Assembly: GCA_963769945.1 (NCBI GenBank)
Contig: CAVYOA010000007.1
Location: 1 to 64,000, forward strand
Direction of reading: 5' to 3'
Length of the DNA: 64,000 bases
Source: WHSW01 sp963769945
GTDB lineage: Bacteria > Actinomycetota > Thermoleophilia > Solirubrobacterales > 70-9
A program made the position numbers and the translations under genes. Positions 9,718-18,233 of the stretch are shown piece after piece (position 1 is the stretch's first letter; each line of letters opens with the position of its first letter). The notes beneath the pieces were generated by a model. It saw only the letters and a list, made by a program, of their open reading frames with translations. It did not search any database and was not told the origin of the DNA.

Positions 9718-10542
9718 ATGAACGACGTCCAGCAAAGCGCCGGGACCGCTTCGATGGCTGCCCAGCAATGCTCACAGTGCGGTGGCGCGATCGCGCCCGA
9801 CCAGCGCTACTGCCTCAACTGCGGTAATCGCGTCGCTGCGCCGCGAACCGGCCCGCCGGAGTCCGCTGCGCCCGCTGTCGCGACGGAGCGCGTGGCTGTG
9901 CGATCCGAGCCGCGCCAGAGTGACTTCTCGCCGCTCGCCGCCGTGCTTGGCATCGCTCTGCTCGGCGGGATGCTGCTGATCGGCGTGCTCATCGGTCGTG
10001 GCGAGTCAGACGACGAGCAGGAGCCTCCCGTGGTCCAGTTGGAGGAGGCGACTACGCCAACCGGGCAGTCCCGCACACCGAACCCGCCAGCCCCCGCCGG
10101 GCAGGGAGAGTCGCAGGCACCGGCCGAGATCGTCAGCGACTGGCCGGCAGGCACCGAGGGCTTCACGGTTCGTCTCACCTCCACTCCGAAGCAGGGCGCG
10201 ACCCCGGAGGGCGTCGAGTCCCTGCGCAGCGATGCCGAGTCCAAGGGTCTGAGCACCGTTGGCGTGCTCGACTCCGACCTCTATGCGAGTCTTGCACCGA
10301 GTGAGTGGGTCGTCTACTCAGGCATCTATGCGAATCGAAGCGATGCGGAAAAAGCAGTGAGCGACGTTCGGGCCGACTATCCCGGTGCAAGCGCGATCGA
10401 AGTTTCGACCACGCAGGCCAGCTCGAGCCAGCGAAAGCTCGAGCCGAGTGAGGACATGGGGGCCGTGGTCTCGCCGACCGACACCGGCGCGCCGGCGCCC
10501 GCAGCGAGTGACAATCGGGCCCTAAGTGACGCCAGTGGCTGA
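9718..10542 (+). CDS. Zinc-ribbon, single-TM protein with C-terminal SPOR domain
   Basis: 274 residues. N-terminal zinc ribbon CSQCGGAIAPDQRYCLNCG (about 20-38), a transmembrane helix (PLAAVLGIALLGGMLLIGVL, about 80-100), a Pro/Thr/Gln-rich linker and a SPOR-like repeat domain (FTVRLTSTPKQGATPEGVES through WVVYSGIYANRSDAEKAV, about 145-225). SPOR domains usually bind denuded peptidoglycan at the division septum. The topology implies a cytoplasmic zinc ribbon and an outside SPOR domain. It overlaps the start region of the next gene, suggesting an operon of three. Specific function unknown. Confidence 0.75.
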   Translation: MNDVQQSAGTASMAAQQCSQCGGAIAPDQRYCLNCGNRVAAPRTGPPESAAPAVATERVAVRSEPRQSDFSPLAAVLGIALLGGMLLIGVLIGRGESDDEQEPPVVQLEEATTPTGQSRTPNPPAPAGQGESQAPAEIVSDWPAGTEGFTVRLTSTPKQGATPEGVESLRSDAESKGLSTVGVLDSDLYASLAPSEWVVYSGIYANRSDAEKAVSDVRADYPGASAIEVSTTQASSSQRKLEPSEDMGAVVSPTDTGAPAPAASDNRALSDASG

Positions 10543-10546
10543 GACG

Positions 10547-11099
10547 ATGACCTTCAAGCAACGACTACGAGCATCGTTTAAGACTCGCCCTCGAACTCCC
10601 GTCGCCAGCACCGCAACTACGCCGGTGCCCAAACAGGCAGCTCCTGCGGCGCAGGCTTCCGCTCCGGCCGGCGCGGCCACCAATCACAGTGAACGCGAGC
10701 GCCTCGCCCGCGAGTTCGCCGCAATGCAGTCGGATCTCGGCGGGCTCGTCTATGAGATGGCCAGCCGCGACCACTTTCGCCTCGACGTCCTCAGCCAGCA
10801 AGCGGCGAAGCTTCGTCTCGTCGACGCAGAGCTCGCCCGCGCCGAGGGCAGAGCGGCACCGGCGGCTGTCGGTTGGCAATTGTCCGAGCTGCTCGACGCC
10901 GCTAGTCGCCGGCGCCGCGTTTTGCGCCGGCTGCGGCAGAGCGCTGGCGAGCCAACAGGCGGCTGTGGCGCCGGCGTCCCCGGCGCCGGTCGCGCCGGCA
11001 CACGCCCCGCCCGCGAGCGCGACGACCGCGGTGACCGCCCACGGCACGCCAGTGATCCAGCCGAACTCCTCAGAAGTTCAGGCCGGTGGCTCGAGATGA
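10547..11099 (+). CDS. Unrecognised protein with helical region and C-terminal zinc ribbon, one frameshift
   Basis: Starts at ATG 10547 (an in-frame GTG at 10526 overlaps the previous gene). A basic, Pro/Ala-rich N-terminus leads to a helical segment with EFAAMQSDLGGLVYEMASRD and LRLVDAELARAEG. An extra base near 10874 shifts the frame. In the corrected frame a zinc ribbon follows (CPSCSTPLVAGAAFCAGCG), then a Pro/Ala tail ending QAGGSR. Rejoined length is about 183 residues. Its TGA overlaps the next ATG (ATGA at 11096). Reading straight through without the shift gives a false fusion with the downstream gene. Function unknown; probably works with its neighbours. Confidence 0.6.
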
Positions 11100-12424
11100 A
11101 GTTTCCGCGCCAGCTCAATCTGCTCGCGGCGCGTCCCGATCGCGCCTCGCTGGTGCGCTTCGCCTCTTTTCGCTGGGCGGCTCTGCCGATCACCAATCGT
11201 CGCTGGACGGCGCCGATGGCGGCAACCGCGCTCGGCTTCGGCATCTTTGCCGGTGTGGCGATCGGTGCCGGGGAGGAAGCGTCACGTGGCCCCGAGGGCC
11301 CGATCATGGTTCAGATGCCGCCCGCCGCCGACGACGCAGTTGCCGCCGGCTCGGGCAAGCCCGGCAACTCCGCTTCGCCCACGTCCGCGGGTTCCGGTCA
11401 GGGCTCGAGCGTAGGCCCACCACCACCGCAAGATCTCGGCACCATCACGCCTGCCGCGCCGGCGACCGGTTTCGAGACTCCGCCGATCGCACCGGCGCCA
11501 CTGGCGCCGGCGGTCAGCACCGCGCCGGAGACGGCGACGGATGACGCCACCACGGTTACCGAGTCCGCCGACAGCGTGCCAGTGCTGACGAAGCTAGCCG
11601 GGACGATCGTTCGCCAGAATCCGAGAGCCGGCAGCTATACGATCGCCGCCAAGACGGGAACGCTCTCATCGATTCACACGGTCGAGCCCCCGAACGTCGC
11701 CGAAGCGGTCGAGGTCGAGGCCCGCACCCTCGCCAACGGAACTTTCGACGAAGGCTCCAAGCGCAAGCTCGATGGCCGCCGCAAGCGCGTCTCGCTCACG
11801 GGTACCGTCACCTACCGCGACCCGGTCGCCAACGCCTACACCGTCTCGGGCGTCGGCTCCTCGCTGTTGGTCACGGTCGGTCCTGAGACAGCGCCGCCCT
11901 CGCTAGGCGCCAAGGTCGAGCTCGATGCGCGCTTCGTCACCAGCCCCTTCGAGGCTGAGTTCATTCCGGCGACGCCGGCCGAGAAGCGCAAACGCGCCGA
12001 GCCGCCGATTCCGGGCTGCGGGCCGTCCGGCGGGAGTCCCAATGTGCCCGAGCAGACTCTGCGCCAGGACGCCGTCAAGGTGATCACCGAGGAGAACCTC
12101 AGCGATGACACGGTCAGCGCACCGGTTCAGCTCGAGGGCATCGTTCAGGGCGTCTGTCGCAGCGAGCGCAAGCTGATCGTCTCCGCTGACGATGTCGACG
12201 AGTCGGGCGCCGACATCACGCTCAACGCTCCCGGCGACATCGGACTGAAGAAGATCGATCCCGGCGAGGCGGTACTGGCGACCGCGGTGATTAGCGACGC
12301 CGGGATCTATCGCCTCACGGCGCTGGCCAGCGACGACCGCGCCAAACGCGCCGACAACCCGGATCTAATCCAGACGAGCGCAGGCGACGAGCCCACGAGC
12401 GAAGAGGGCGACGCAGCCCGCTGA
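11096..12424 (+). CDS. Membrane-anchored protein with three tandem OB-like repeats
   Basis: 442 residues from the ATG overlapping the previous stop. One transmembrane helix near residues 40-62 (MAATALGFGIFAGVAIGAGE), then a long Pro/Ala/Ser/Thr-rich spacer. Three related beta modules follow: LAGTIVRQNPRAGSYTIAA (about 165), LTGTVTYRDPVANAYTVSG (about 235) and LEGIVQGVCRSERKLIVSA (about 340). Each ends in a V-E-L/V-A-like strand (VEVEARTLANGTF, VELDARFVTSPF). The pattern resembles small OB-fold repeats. I do not recognise a named family. The location after two zinc-ribbon genes suggests an envelope complex. Confidence 0.6.
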   Translation: MKFPRQLNLLAARPDRASLVRFASFRWAALPITNRRWTAPMAATALGFGIFAGVAIGAGEEASRGPEGPIMVQMPPAADDAVAAGSGKPGNSASPTSAGSGQGSSVGPPPPQDLGTITPAAPATGFETPPIAPAPLAPAVSTAPETATDDATTVTESADSVPVLTKLAGTIVRQNPRAGSYTIAAKTGTLSSIHTVEPPNVAEAVEVEARTLANGTFDEGSKRKLDGRRKRVSLTGTVTYRDPVANAYTVSGVGSSLLVTVGPETAPPSLGAKVELDARFVTSPFEAEFIPATPAEKRKRAEPPIPGCGPSGGSPNVPEQTLRQDAVKVITEENLSDDTVSAPVQLEGIVQGVCRSERKLIVSADDVDESGADITLNAPGDIGLKKIDPGEAVLATAVISDAGIYRLTALASDDRAKRADNPDLIQTSAGDEPTSEEGDAAR

Positions 12425-12445
12425 CTGGGTCGCCGCCGCCGGGCC

Positions 12446-13654
12446 TCAGAGCCCGTAGCTGCGCCCGATCACGTCGAGCATGATCTCGTCGGTGCCGGCG
12501 CCGATGCGGTTGAGCCGCTGGTCGCGGTAGGCGCGCTCGATCTCGTACTCCTTCATGTAGCCGTAGCCACCGTGAATCTGGACGCACTCGTCGGCGACCT
12601 CGTGACAGACCCGGGTCGCGAACAGCTTCGCCATCGTGATCTCCCGCACCGGGTATTCGCCGTTGGCAAAGCGCCAAGCCGTGGCATGCACCAACTGCTT
12701 CGCGGCCTCGATCTTCGTCGCCATGTCGGCGAACTTGTGGCGGATCACCTGAAAGCGGCCGATCGAGCGGCCGAAGGCCTCGCGCTCGTTCGCGTACTCA
12801 AGCGTCTTCTCGAACATCCGCTCCGAGGCCGCGTAACAGCCCGCGGCAGCCACCAGGCGCTCTCCCTGAAGCTCCCAGGAGATGTGGTAGAAGCCCTTGC
12901 CGACCTCGCCCAGCACGGCGTCGGCCGGTACTCGCATGTCCTCGAAGGCGAGCTCGCCGGTGTCCGAAGCGTGCATGCCCATCTTTTCCAGCGTGCGCGA
13001 GATCGAGAAGCCCGGCACGGTGTTGCCGTCTTCGTCGCGCAGGTCGACCAAGAACAGGGTGATGCCGTCATGGCGCTTGTCGGGGTCGGTCTTGGTAACC
13101 AAGACACAGAAGTCTGCGCGGGCGCCGTTGGTTATGAACGTCTTGGCGCCGTTGATCACGTATTCATCGCCGTCGCGGATCGCCGAGGTGCGAATGCCGG
13201 CGACGTCGGAGCCGGCCCCGGGCTCGGTGATCCCGAGCGCCCCGATGCGATCACCCTTGATCCCCGGCGCGAGGTAGCGCTGTTTTTGCTCATCGGTCCC
13301 GAGCAGATGAACGGGCGGCAAGACCATGTCGGTCTGAACGGCGAAGCCCATATTCGTTCCACCTGAGCCCGAGTAGCTCATGCACTCGGCGCGGATCAGC
13401 GAGTAGAAGTAGTCGCCGCCCTGTCCGCCGTACTCCTCGGGGAAGCAGAGACCGAGGTAGCCGAGCTCGCCGGCGCGGCGCATGATCTCGTCGGGCCACA
13501 GGGTTTCCTCCCACTCGTTGCGGTGAGGGTGCATCTCCTTCTTCACCCAGGCGCTCATCGAATCGCGCAGGTCGAGGTGCTCGTCGCTGAAGATGAAGTG
13601 CTTTCGCGAGCCGTCGTGCTCGGGCTTGATCACGGTCGGGGCTGCTGTGGCCAT
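12446..13654 (-). CDS. Acyl-CoA dehydrogenase (long-chain/isovaleryl-type)
   Basis: Intact 402-residue FAD enzyme. Motifs: ELGYLGLCFPEEYGGQGGDY, LGITEPGAGSDVAGIRTSA, GAKTFITNGARADFCVLVTK, REAFGRSIGRFQVIRHKFAD, QIHGGYGYMKEYEIERAYRD, RIGAGTDEIMLDVIG. The base Glu is missing at the YEGT position but present in WELQGERLVAAAG, as in long-chain and isovaleryl enzymes. Upstream GGAG (about 13665-13669 on the minus strand) serves the ATG. It diverges from the crotonase operon across a perfect dyad, so both are probably controlled together. Closely resembles the 7367-8606 gene. Confidence 0.92.
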   Translation of the reverse strand: MATAAPTVIKPEHDGSRKHFIFSDEHLDLRDSMSAWVKKEMHPHRNEWEETLWPDEIMRRAGELGYLGLCFPEEYGGQGGDYFYSLIRAECMSYSGSGGTNMGFAVQTDMVLPPVHLLGTDEQKQRYLAPGIKGDRIGALGITEPGAGSDVAGIRTSAIRDGDEYVINGAKTFITNGARADFCVLVTKTDPDKRHDGITLFLVDLRDEDGNTVPGFSISRTLEKMGMHASDTGELAFEDMRVPADAVLGEVGKGFYHISWELQGERLVAAAGCYAASERMFEKTLEYANEREAFGRSIGRFQVIRHKFADMATKIEAAKQLVHATAWRFANGEYPVREITMAKLFATRVCHEVADECVQIHGGYGYMKEYEIERAYRDQRLNRIGAGTDEIMLDVIGRSYGL

Positions 13655-13682
13655 TGGCGGGTCTCCTTGAATTGCTCGCTAA

Positions 13683-13712
13683 AGTAGAAAGTGTAGAGTA
13701 GTACTTTCTACT
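13683..13712. promoter_or_regulatory. Perfect 30-bp inverted repeat, probable operator
   Basis: AGTAGAAAGT, a 10-bp spacer GTAGAGTAGT, then ACTTTCTACT: two exact 10-bp arms. It is AT-rich against a high-GC background and fills the divergent gap between an acyl-CoA dehydrogenase and the crotonase operon. The right arm ends one base before the crotonase ATG at 13714, leaving no room for a ribosome binding site, so that transcript is probably leaderless and transcription starts inside or beside the dyad. TAGAGT within the spacer may be a -10. The binding regulator is unknown; the MerR gene at the operon end and the TetR gene at 24303 are candidates. Confidence 0.75.
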
Positions 13713-13713
13713 A

Positions 13714-14499
13714 ATGGCCGAGTTCGAGAAGATCCGCTTCGAGGTTGCCGATCGCGTCGCCACGATCACGCTCGACGACCCCGAGACGCGAAACGCGCTC
13801 TCCGATCAGCTGCTGGGAGAGTTGCTGGCCGCACTTCGGATGGCCAAGGCCGACGACGACGTCCGCGTGGTGGTCTTGGCCTCCTCACACGAGAAGGTGT
13901 TCTCGGCGGGCGGCAACCTTGGCGGTTTCGCGGCCGACGCGCCGACCTCGCAGAAGTTCTTCGATGCCGGCCTCTTCCCGCAGGTGTTCATCGAGCTCGG
14001 CGAACTCGGAAAGCCCTCAATCGTCGCCGCCTCTGGTCACGTGCTCGCTGGATCGCTCGGGATCGCGCTCGCCTGCGACCTGATCGTCGCCAAGGACACG
14101 GCCGGCTTCGGAACCCCCGAGATCAACGTCGGACTCTTTCCGTTCATGATCATGGCGCTGATCTACCGCAACGTCGGGCGCAAGAAGACGACCGAGATGC
14201 TCTTGCTCGGCGAGCGCTTGACGGCCGACGAGGCGCGCGAGGCCGGCATCGTCAACAAGGTTGTCGGCGCCGCCGAGTTCGATGGGACCGTGGCCGATTG
14301 GGCGCAGAAGCTGGCCTCGAAGTCGCCGCTGGTGATGCGGCTCGGCAAGGACGCGATGTGGCGCCAGATGGACATGCCCCTAGCCGATGCGCTCGACTAC
14401 CTGCGCGCGCAGCTGACGATCGAGCTCTCGACCGAGGACGCGATCGAGGGCGTGACCGCGTTCTTCGAAAAACGCGAGCCGGAATGGAAGGGCAAATGA
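13714..14499 (+). CDS. Enoyl-CoA hydratase/isomerase (crotonase) family protein
   Basis: 261 residues, full length. Crotonase signatures: VATITLDDPETRNALSD near the start, SSHEKVFSAGGNLGGFA (oxyanion-hole strand), GHVLAGSLGIALACDLIVA and FGTPEINVGLFPFM. The Glu of hydratases in the GGGxELA-like block appears as Gly here (GSLGIALAC) while the second Glu (PEINVGL) is kept. So plain hydration is uncertain, and isomerase, hydrolase or decarboxylase chemistry is possible. First gene of an operon with ATGA coupling to the carboxyltransferase. No ribosome binding site precedes the ATG. Confidence 0.88.
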   Translation: MAEFEKIRFEVADRVATITLDDPETRNALSDQLLGELLAALRMAKADDDVRVVVLASSHEKVFSAGGNLGGFAADAPTSQKFFDAGLFPQVFIELGELGKPSIVAASGHVLAGSLGIALACDLIVAKDTAGFGTPEINVGLFPFMIMALIYRNVGRKKTTEMLLLGERLTADEAREAGIVNKVVGAAEFDGTVADWAQKLASKSPLVMRLGKDAMWRQMDMPLADALDYLRAQLTIELSTEDAIEGVTAFFEKREPEWKGK

Positions 14500-16124
14500 C
14501 TGAAAGCGACAAGGTCTCGGCAGCCGCCGAGGAGGCAAACTTGGCCGAAGCGCCGGCGCCCGAAGCGGCGGAGTCGCAGCTCGCGCAGCTGGTTGTCGAC
14601 CTGCACGAGCGGCGCGAGAAGGCGAAGCTGGGCGGCGGCGAGGAGAAGATCGCCAAGCAGCACGAGCGCGGCAAGCTCACAGCGCGTGAACGCATCGACC
14701 TGCTCGTCGACCCCGGGACGTTTGTCGAGATGGGGATCCATGCCCGCCCGCATTTCTCGCAGCGCTCGATGGAAGGCAAGGAGGCTGCCGCCGACGGCGT
14801 CATCACCGGCTGGGGCGACGTCGAGGGCCGCCCCTGCGCAATCGCCGCCTACGACTTCACCGTGATGGCGGGATCGATGGGGATGACGGGCGAGCTCAAG
14901 ATGGGCCGCCTGCGGGAGATGGCGCTGACCCAGCGGATGCCGATGATCTGGCTACTCGACTCGGCCGGCGCGAGGATTCAAGAAGCCGCCGGGTCTCTGT
15001 TCGCGGGCTCCGGTCATCTCTTTCGCGAGGAGGTGACGATGTCGGGCGTCGTGCCCTTGATCGCGGCGATGCTCGGTCCCTGCGCGGCGGGGACCGCCTA
15101 CATCCCGGGCCTTGCCGACTTCGTGCCGATGGTCGTCGGCCAGGGCGCGATGGCGCTCGCCGGTCCACATCTGACAAAGGCGGTGACGGGTGAGGACATC
15201 TCGATGGAGGATCTCGGCGGTGCCAAGGTTCACTGCCGCAAGTCGGGCGTTGGCGATCTCGAGTGCTCAGACGACGCTGAGTGCATCGAGGCCGTCAAGT
15301 CCTATCTCTCCTTCTTTCCTGCCAACTGCGAGCTGAAGCCGCCGCTACGCGACAGCGCCGATCCGCCAGAGCGCATGTCGGAGAAGCTGATGGAGATCAT
15401 TCCCGAGTCCAACCGCAAGCCCTATGACATGTACGAGGTGATCGCCGAGATCGTCGACGACGGCGCCTGGTTTGACATCAAGCCGCGCTTCGCGAAGACA
15501 ATCATCACCTGCCTCGCGCGCTTCGGCGGCCAGCCGGTCGGCATCGTCGCCAGCCAGCCCAAGCAGCTCGGCGGCATCCTCGAAAACGACTCGGCCGACA
15601 AGGCGGCGCGCTTCGTCAACCTCTGCGACGCCTTCTCGATCCCGCTCGTCTTCCTCCAGGACGTGCCTGGGTTCATGGTCGGCTCAAAGACCGAGCACGC
15701 CGGAATCATCCGCCATGGCGCGAAGATGCTCTACGCGGTCTCGCGCGCGACCGTGCCCAAGGTCACGATCGTGATCCGCAAGGCCTACGGCGCCGGTTAC
15801 TACGTGATGAACGGCAAGGCCTATGAGCCAGATCAGATCTACGCCTGGCCGACGGCAGAGATCTCGGTCATGGGTGCCGAGGGCGCCGTCAACATCATCG
15901 GCCGCTCGGCGATCGAGGCTTCGGACGATCCCGAAGCAACCCGCGAGGCGATGCTCGAAGCCGTGCGCTCGCAGATCGACAACTACGTCGCCGCCGGCAA
16001 CGCGATGATCGACGACATCATCGACCCGCGCGAGACACGCCCACGGATCATCGCGGCGCTGCGAATGGCGAAGGATAAGCGCGTCGATCGGCCGTGGCGA
16101 AAGCACGGAGTGATGCCCGTATGA
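14496..16124 (+). CDS. Acyl-CoA carboxylase carboxyltransferase (beta) subunit
   Basis: 542 residues from the ATG overlapping the crotonase stop (ATGA). Transfers carboxyl from biotin to acyl-CoA (propionyl-, methylcrotonyl- or related). Seen: KQHERGKLTARERIDLLVDP, the first crotonase-like half with GMTGELKMGRL and WLLDSAGARIQEAAGS, and the second with GIVASQPKQLGGILENDSAD, FLQDVPGFMVGSKTEHAGI and VIRKAYGAGYYVMNGKAYEP. No biotin carboxylase/carrier subunit lies in the window, so it must use one encoded elsewhere or work as a decarboxylase partner. Neighbours suggest branched or unusual acyl-CoA catabolism. Confidence 0.9.
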   Translation: MTESDKVSAAAEEANLAEAPAPEAAESQLAQLVVDLHERREKAKLGGGEEKIAKQHERGKLTARERIDLLVDPGTFVEMGIHARPHFSQRSMEGKEAAADGVITGWGDVEGRPCAIAAYDFTVMAGSMGMTGELKMGRLREMALTQRMPMIWLLDSAGARIQEAAGSLFAGSGHLFREEVTMSGVVPLIAAMLGPCAAGTAYIPGLADFVPMVVGQGAMALAGPHLTKAVTGEDISMEDLGGAKVHCRKSGVGDLECSDDAECIEAVKSYLSFFPANCELKPPLRDSADPPERMSEKLMEIIPESNRKPYDMYEVIAEIVDDGAWFDIKPRFAKTIITCLARFGGQPVGIVASQPKQLGGILENDSADKAARFVNLCDAFSIPLVFLQDVPGFMVGSKTEHAGIIRHGAKMLYAVSRATVPKVTIVIRKAYGAGYYVMNGKAYEPDQIYAWPTAEISVMGAEGAVNIIGRSAIEASDDPEATREAMLEAVRSQIDNYVAAGNAMIDDIIDPRETRPRIIAALRMAKDKRVDRPWRKHGVMPV

Positions 16125-17014
16125 GCCGCTTCGAAGACCCCGTCATCATCAGCTGCTCGATCTCGGGCGCGATCGCCAACCGCGAACAGTGCCCGGCGAT
16201 TCCCTACACGCCCGAGGAGTACGCAGCCGAGGCGCGACGGGCGGTCGACGAGGGGGCCTCGCAGATCCACATTCACGCCCGTACCCCCGACGGGGTGCCG
16301 AGCTACGAGGTCGAGGACTTCCGCGCGATCACAGAGGCGATCCTGGCCGAGGTCGATGACGTGATCATCAACTACTCGACCGGCGCCCTCGGCGTCTCAT
16401 TCGAGAAGCGCCTCGAGTACCTGACGGCGCTGCGCCCGGATGTCGCCGCGCTCAACATGGGCTCGATGAACTACGCGAAGTACTCGCGCCGGCGCAAGGA
16501 CTTCGTCTTCAAAACGGTGTTCGAGAACTCATTCGATCTCATCATCGATTTCCTCAACGCCTTTCGCGAGCTCGAGATCAAGCCCGAGCACGAGTGCTTC
16601 GACGCCGGCCACGTCGCCAACCTCGATCCCCTGATCGACATGGGCCTGATCTCCGAGCCCCATCAGATCTCGCTGGTCATGGGGGTCACCGGAGGCATCC
16701 GCCCGAACGCGCGCAACATCGCCTTCATGTCCGAGCAGATTCCCGGCGGCCCCGACCGCGGCGCCAATTGGCAGGTGATCGGGATCTCGCGTGATCAATG
16801 GAAGCTGCTGGCGACGTCGCTGGTGCTGGGCGGCAACGTTCGCGCCGGGCTCGAGGACAACCTCTACCTGCCCGACGGCGAGATGGCGCGCTCCAACGGT
16901 GAGCTGATCGCCAAGGCGCGCCAGATGGCAGAGGACGTCGGTCGCCGAGCGGCGACGGTCGCCGAGGCCAGGGAGATGCTGGGAGCGCCCCAACGTGACC
17001 GAGCTTCCGCTTAG
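16121..17014 (+). CDS. BKACE family (beta-keto acid cleavage enzyme, DUF849) protein
   Basis: 297 residues; start ATG overlaps the previous stop by four bases. BKACE enzymes condense a beta-keto acid with acetyl-CoA and release acetoacetate plus a new CoA ester, using a zinc ion. Seen: PVIISCSISGAIANRE, the zinc HxH in QIHIHARTPDG, INYSTGALG, LNMGSMNYA, ECFDAGHV, and MGVTGGIRPN with ANWQVIGISR. Catalytic features look intact. The family is functionally diverse (Kce of lysine fermentation and many others), so the substrate cannot be named; the operon points to an acyl-CoA route. Confidence 0.87.
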   Translation: MSRFEDPVIISCSISGAIANREQCPAIPYTPEEYAAEARRAVDEGASQIHIHARTPDGVPSYEVEDFRAITEAILAEVDDVIINYSTGALGVSFEKRLEYLTALRPDVAALNMGSMNYAKYSRRRKDFVFKTVFENSFDLIIDFLNAFRELEIKPEHECFDAGHVANLDPLIDMGLISEPHQISLVMGVTGGIRPNARNIAFMSEQIPGGPDRGANWQVIGISRDQWKLLATSLVLGGNVRAGLEDNLYLPDGEMARSNGELIAKARQMAEDVGRRAATVAEAREMLGAPQRDRASA

Positions 17015-18233
17015 CGACGTACGCATCCTCGACCTCAGCCGCTTGCTCCCCGGCGGCTTCGCCTCGCTGCTGCTTGCCGACCTCGGCGCCGACGTGATCA
17101 AGGTTGAAGACACTCAAATGGGCGACTACGTGCGCTGGGCGCCGCCTTATTACGGCTCCGACGCAGAGCACCAGCTCGGCACGCGCTCGGCGCTCTACCT
17201 CTCGCTCAACCGCGGCAAGCGCTCGGTCCGCATCGATCTCAAGTCCGACGCGGGTCGCGACGCCTTCCTCAAGCTCGCCGCCAACGCCGACATCGTGCTC
17301 GAGAGCTTCCGCCCTGGCGTGCTCGACAAGCTTGGCGTCGGCTACGACAGCCTGCGCGAGGTCAACCCGCGGATCATTGTCTGCGCGATCTCCGGCTACG
17401 GCGCGGACGGCCCCAACACCGCCCGCGCTGGCCACGACACCAACTATCTCGCCCTTGGTGGCCTGCTTGGGCTCACCGGCCACAGCGATGGGCCCCCTGT
17501 CTCCTCCGCGGGCCAGATCGCCGATGTCGGAGGGGGAGGGTTGATGGGCGCTTTCGGGATGCTCAGCGCCCTGCACGAGCGTGAGCGCTCCGGCGAGGGC
17601 CAATTCGTCGATGTCTCGATGACCGATGGCGCTCTCTCGTGGCTGGCGATGGTCGCCGCCGCCTACCTCGCCGACGGGCGGGTGCCCAAGCGCGGCTCGG
17701 AGATTCTCAACGGCGGCGTCGCCTGTTATCTGCCGTATGAGTGCGCCGATGGCTGGGTCAGCTGCGGCGCCCTCGAGCCCAAGTTCTGGCAGGCGTTCTG
17801 CGCCGGAGTGGAGCGTCAGGACCTGCTCGAGCATCAGTTCGCCAGACCCGGGTCACCGGGCCACGTCGCGGTGGCTGAGGTCTTCGCGGGCAAGACGAAG
17901 GCCGAATGGGCGAGCTTCAACGATGCGCACGATTGTTGCGTCGAGCCCGTGCTCGACCTCGACGAGGCGCTGGACTCCGAGCTCGTGCGTGAACGCGAAA
18001 TGGTTGTCGAGCTCGAGCAGCCCGAGCTCGGGCCGGTGCGACTGCTCGGCCACCCCGTCAAGTTCTCGCGCACGCCGGCGGACCCGACGCGGGCTGCGCC
18101 GGCGCTCGGCGAGCACACCGCGGAGGTCCTCGCCGAGGCCGGCTTCAGCGCCGAGCAGATCACGACACTGCTCGAGTCCGGTGCTGTCGGAGGTCTCAAT
18201 CAGGCCGTCGAACAACCGCCGTTTCTCGCATGA
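16995..18233 (+). CDS. CaiB/BaiF-type class III CoA transferase
   Basis: 412 residues from GTG 16995, overlapping the BKACE gene by 20 bases. Family III enzymes move CoA between carboxylic acids or racemise 2-methylacyl-CoA. Seen: VRILDLSRLLPGGFASLLLA, DLGADVIKVEDTQMGDYVRW, YLSLNRGKRSVRIDLKS, ESFRPGVLDKLGVGYDSL and the nucleophile Asp in GHDTNYLALGG near residue 147. MTDGALSWLAM and GGVACYLPYECADGWVSCGA are also typical. It may activate or recycle the CoA ester formed by BKACE. An alternative is alpha-methylacyl-CoA racemase. Confidence 0.88.
   Translation: MTELPLSDVRILDLSRLLPGGFASLLLADLGADVIKVEDTQMGDYVRWAPPYYGSDAEHQLGTRSALYLSLNRGKRSVRIDLKSDAGRDAFLKLAANADIVLESFRPGVLDKLGVGYDSLREVNPRIIVCAISGYGADGPNTARAGHDTNYLALGGLLGLTGHSDGPPVSSAGQIADVGGGGLMGAFGMLSALHERERSGEGQFVDVSMTDGALSWLAMVAAAYLADGRVPKRGSEILNGGVACYLPYECADGWVSCGALEPKFWQAFCAGVERQDLLEHQFARPGSPGHVAVAEVFAGKTKAEWASFNDAHDCCVEPVLDLDEALDSELVREREMVVELEQPELGPVRLLGHPVKFSRTPADPTRAAPALGEHTAEVLAEAGFSAEQITTLLESGAVGGLNQAVEQPPFLA

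Noticed and set aside
10526..12424. A 632-residue fusion protein
   Set aside because: An extra base near 10874 hides the zinc ribbon and the stop at 11099; the second gene starts at 11096.
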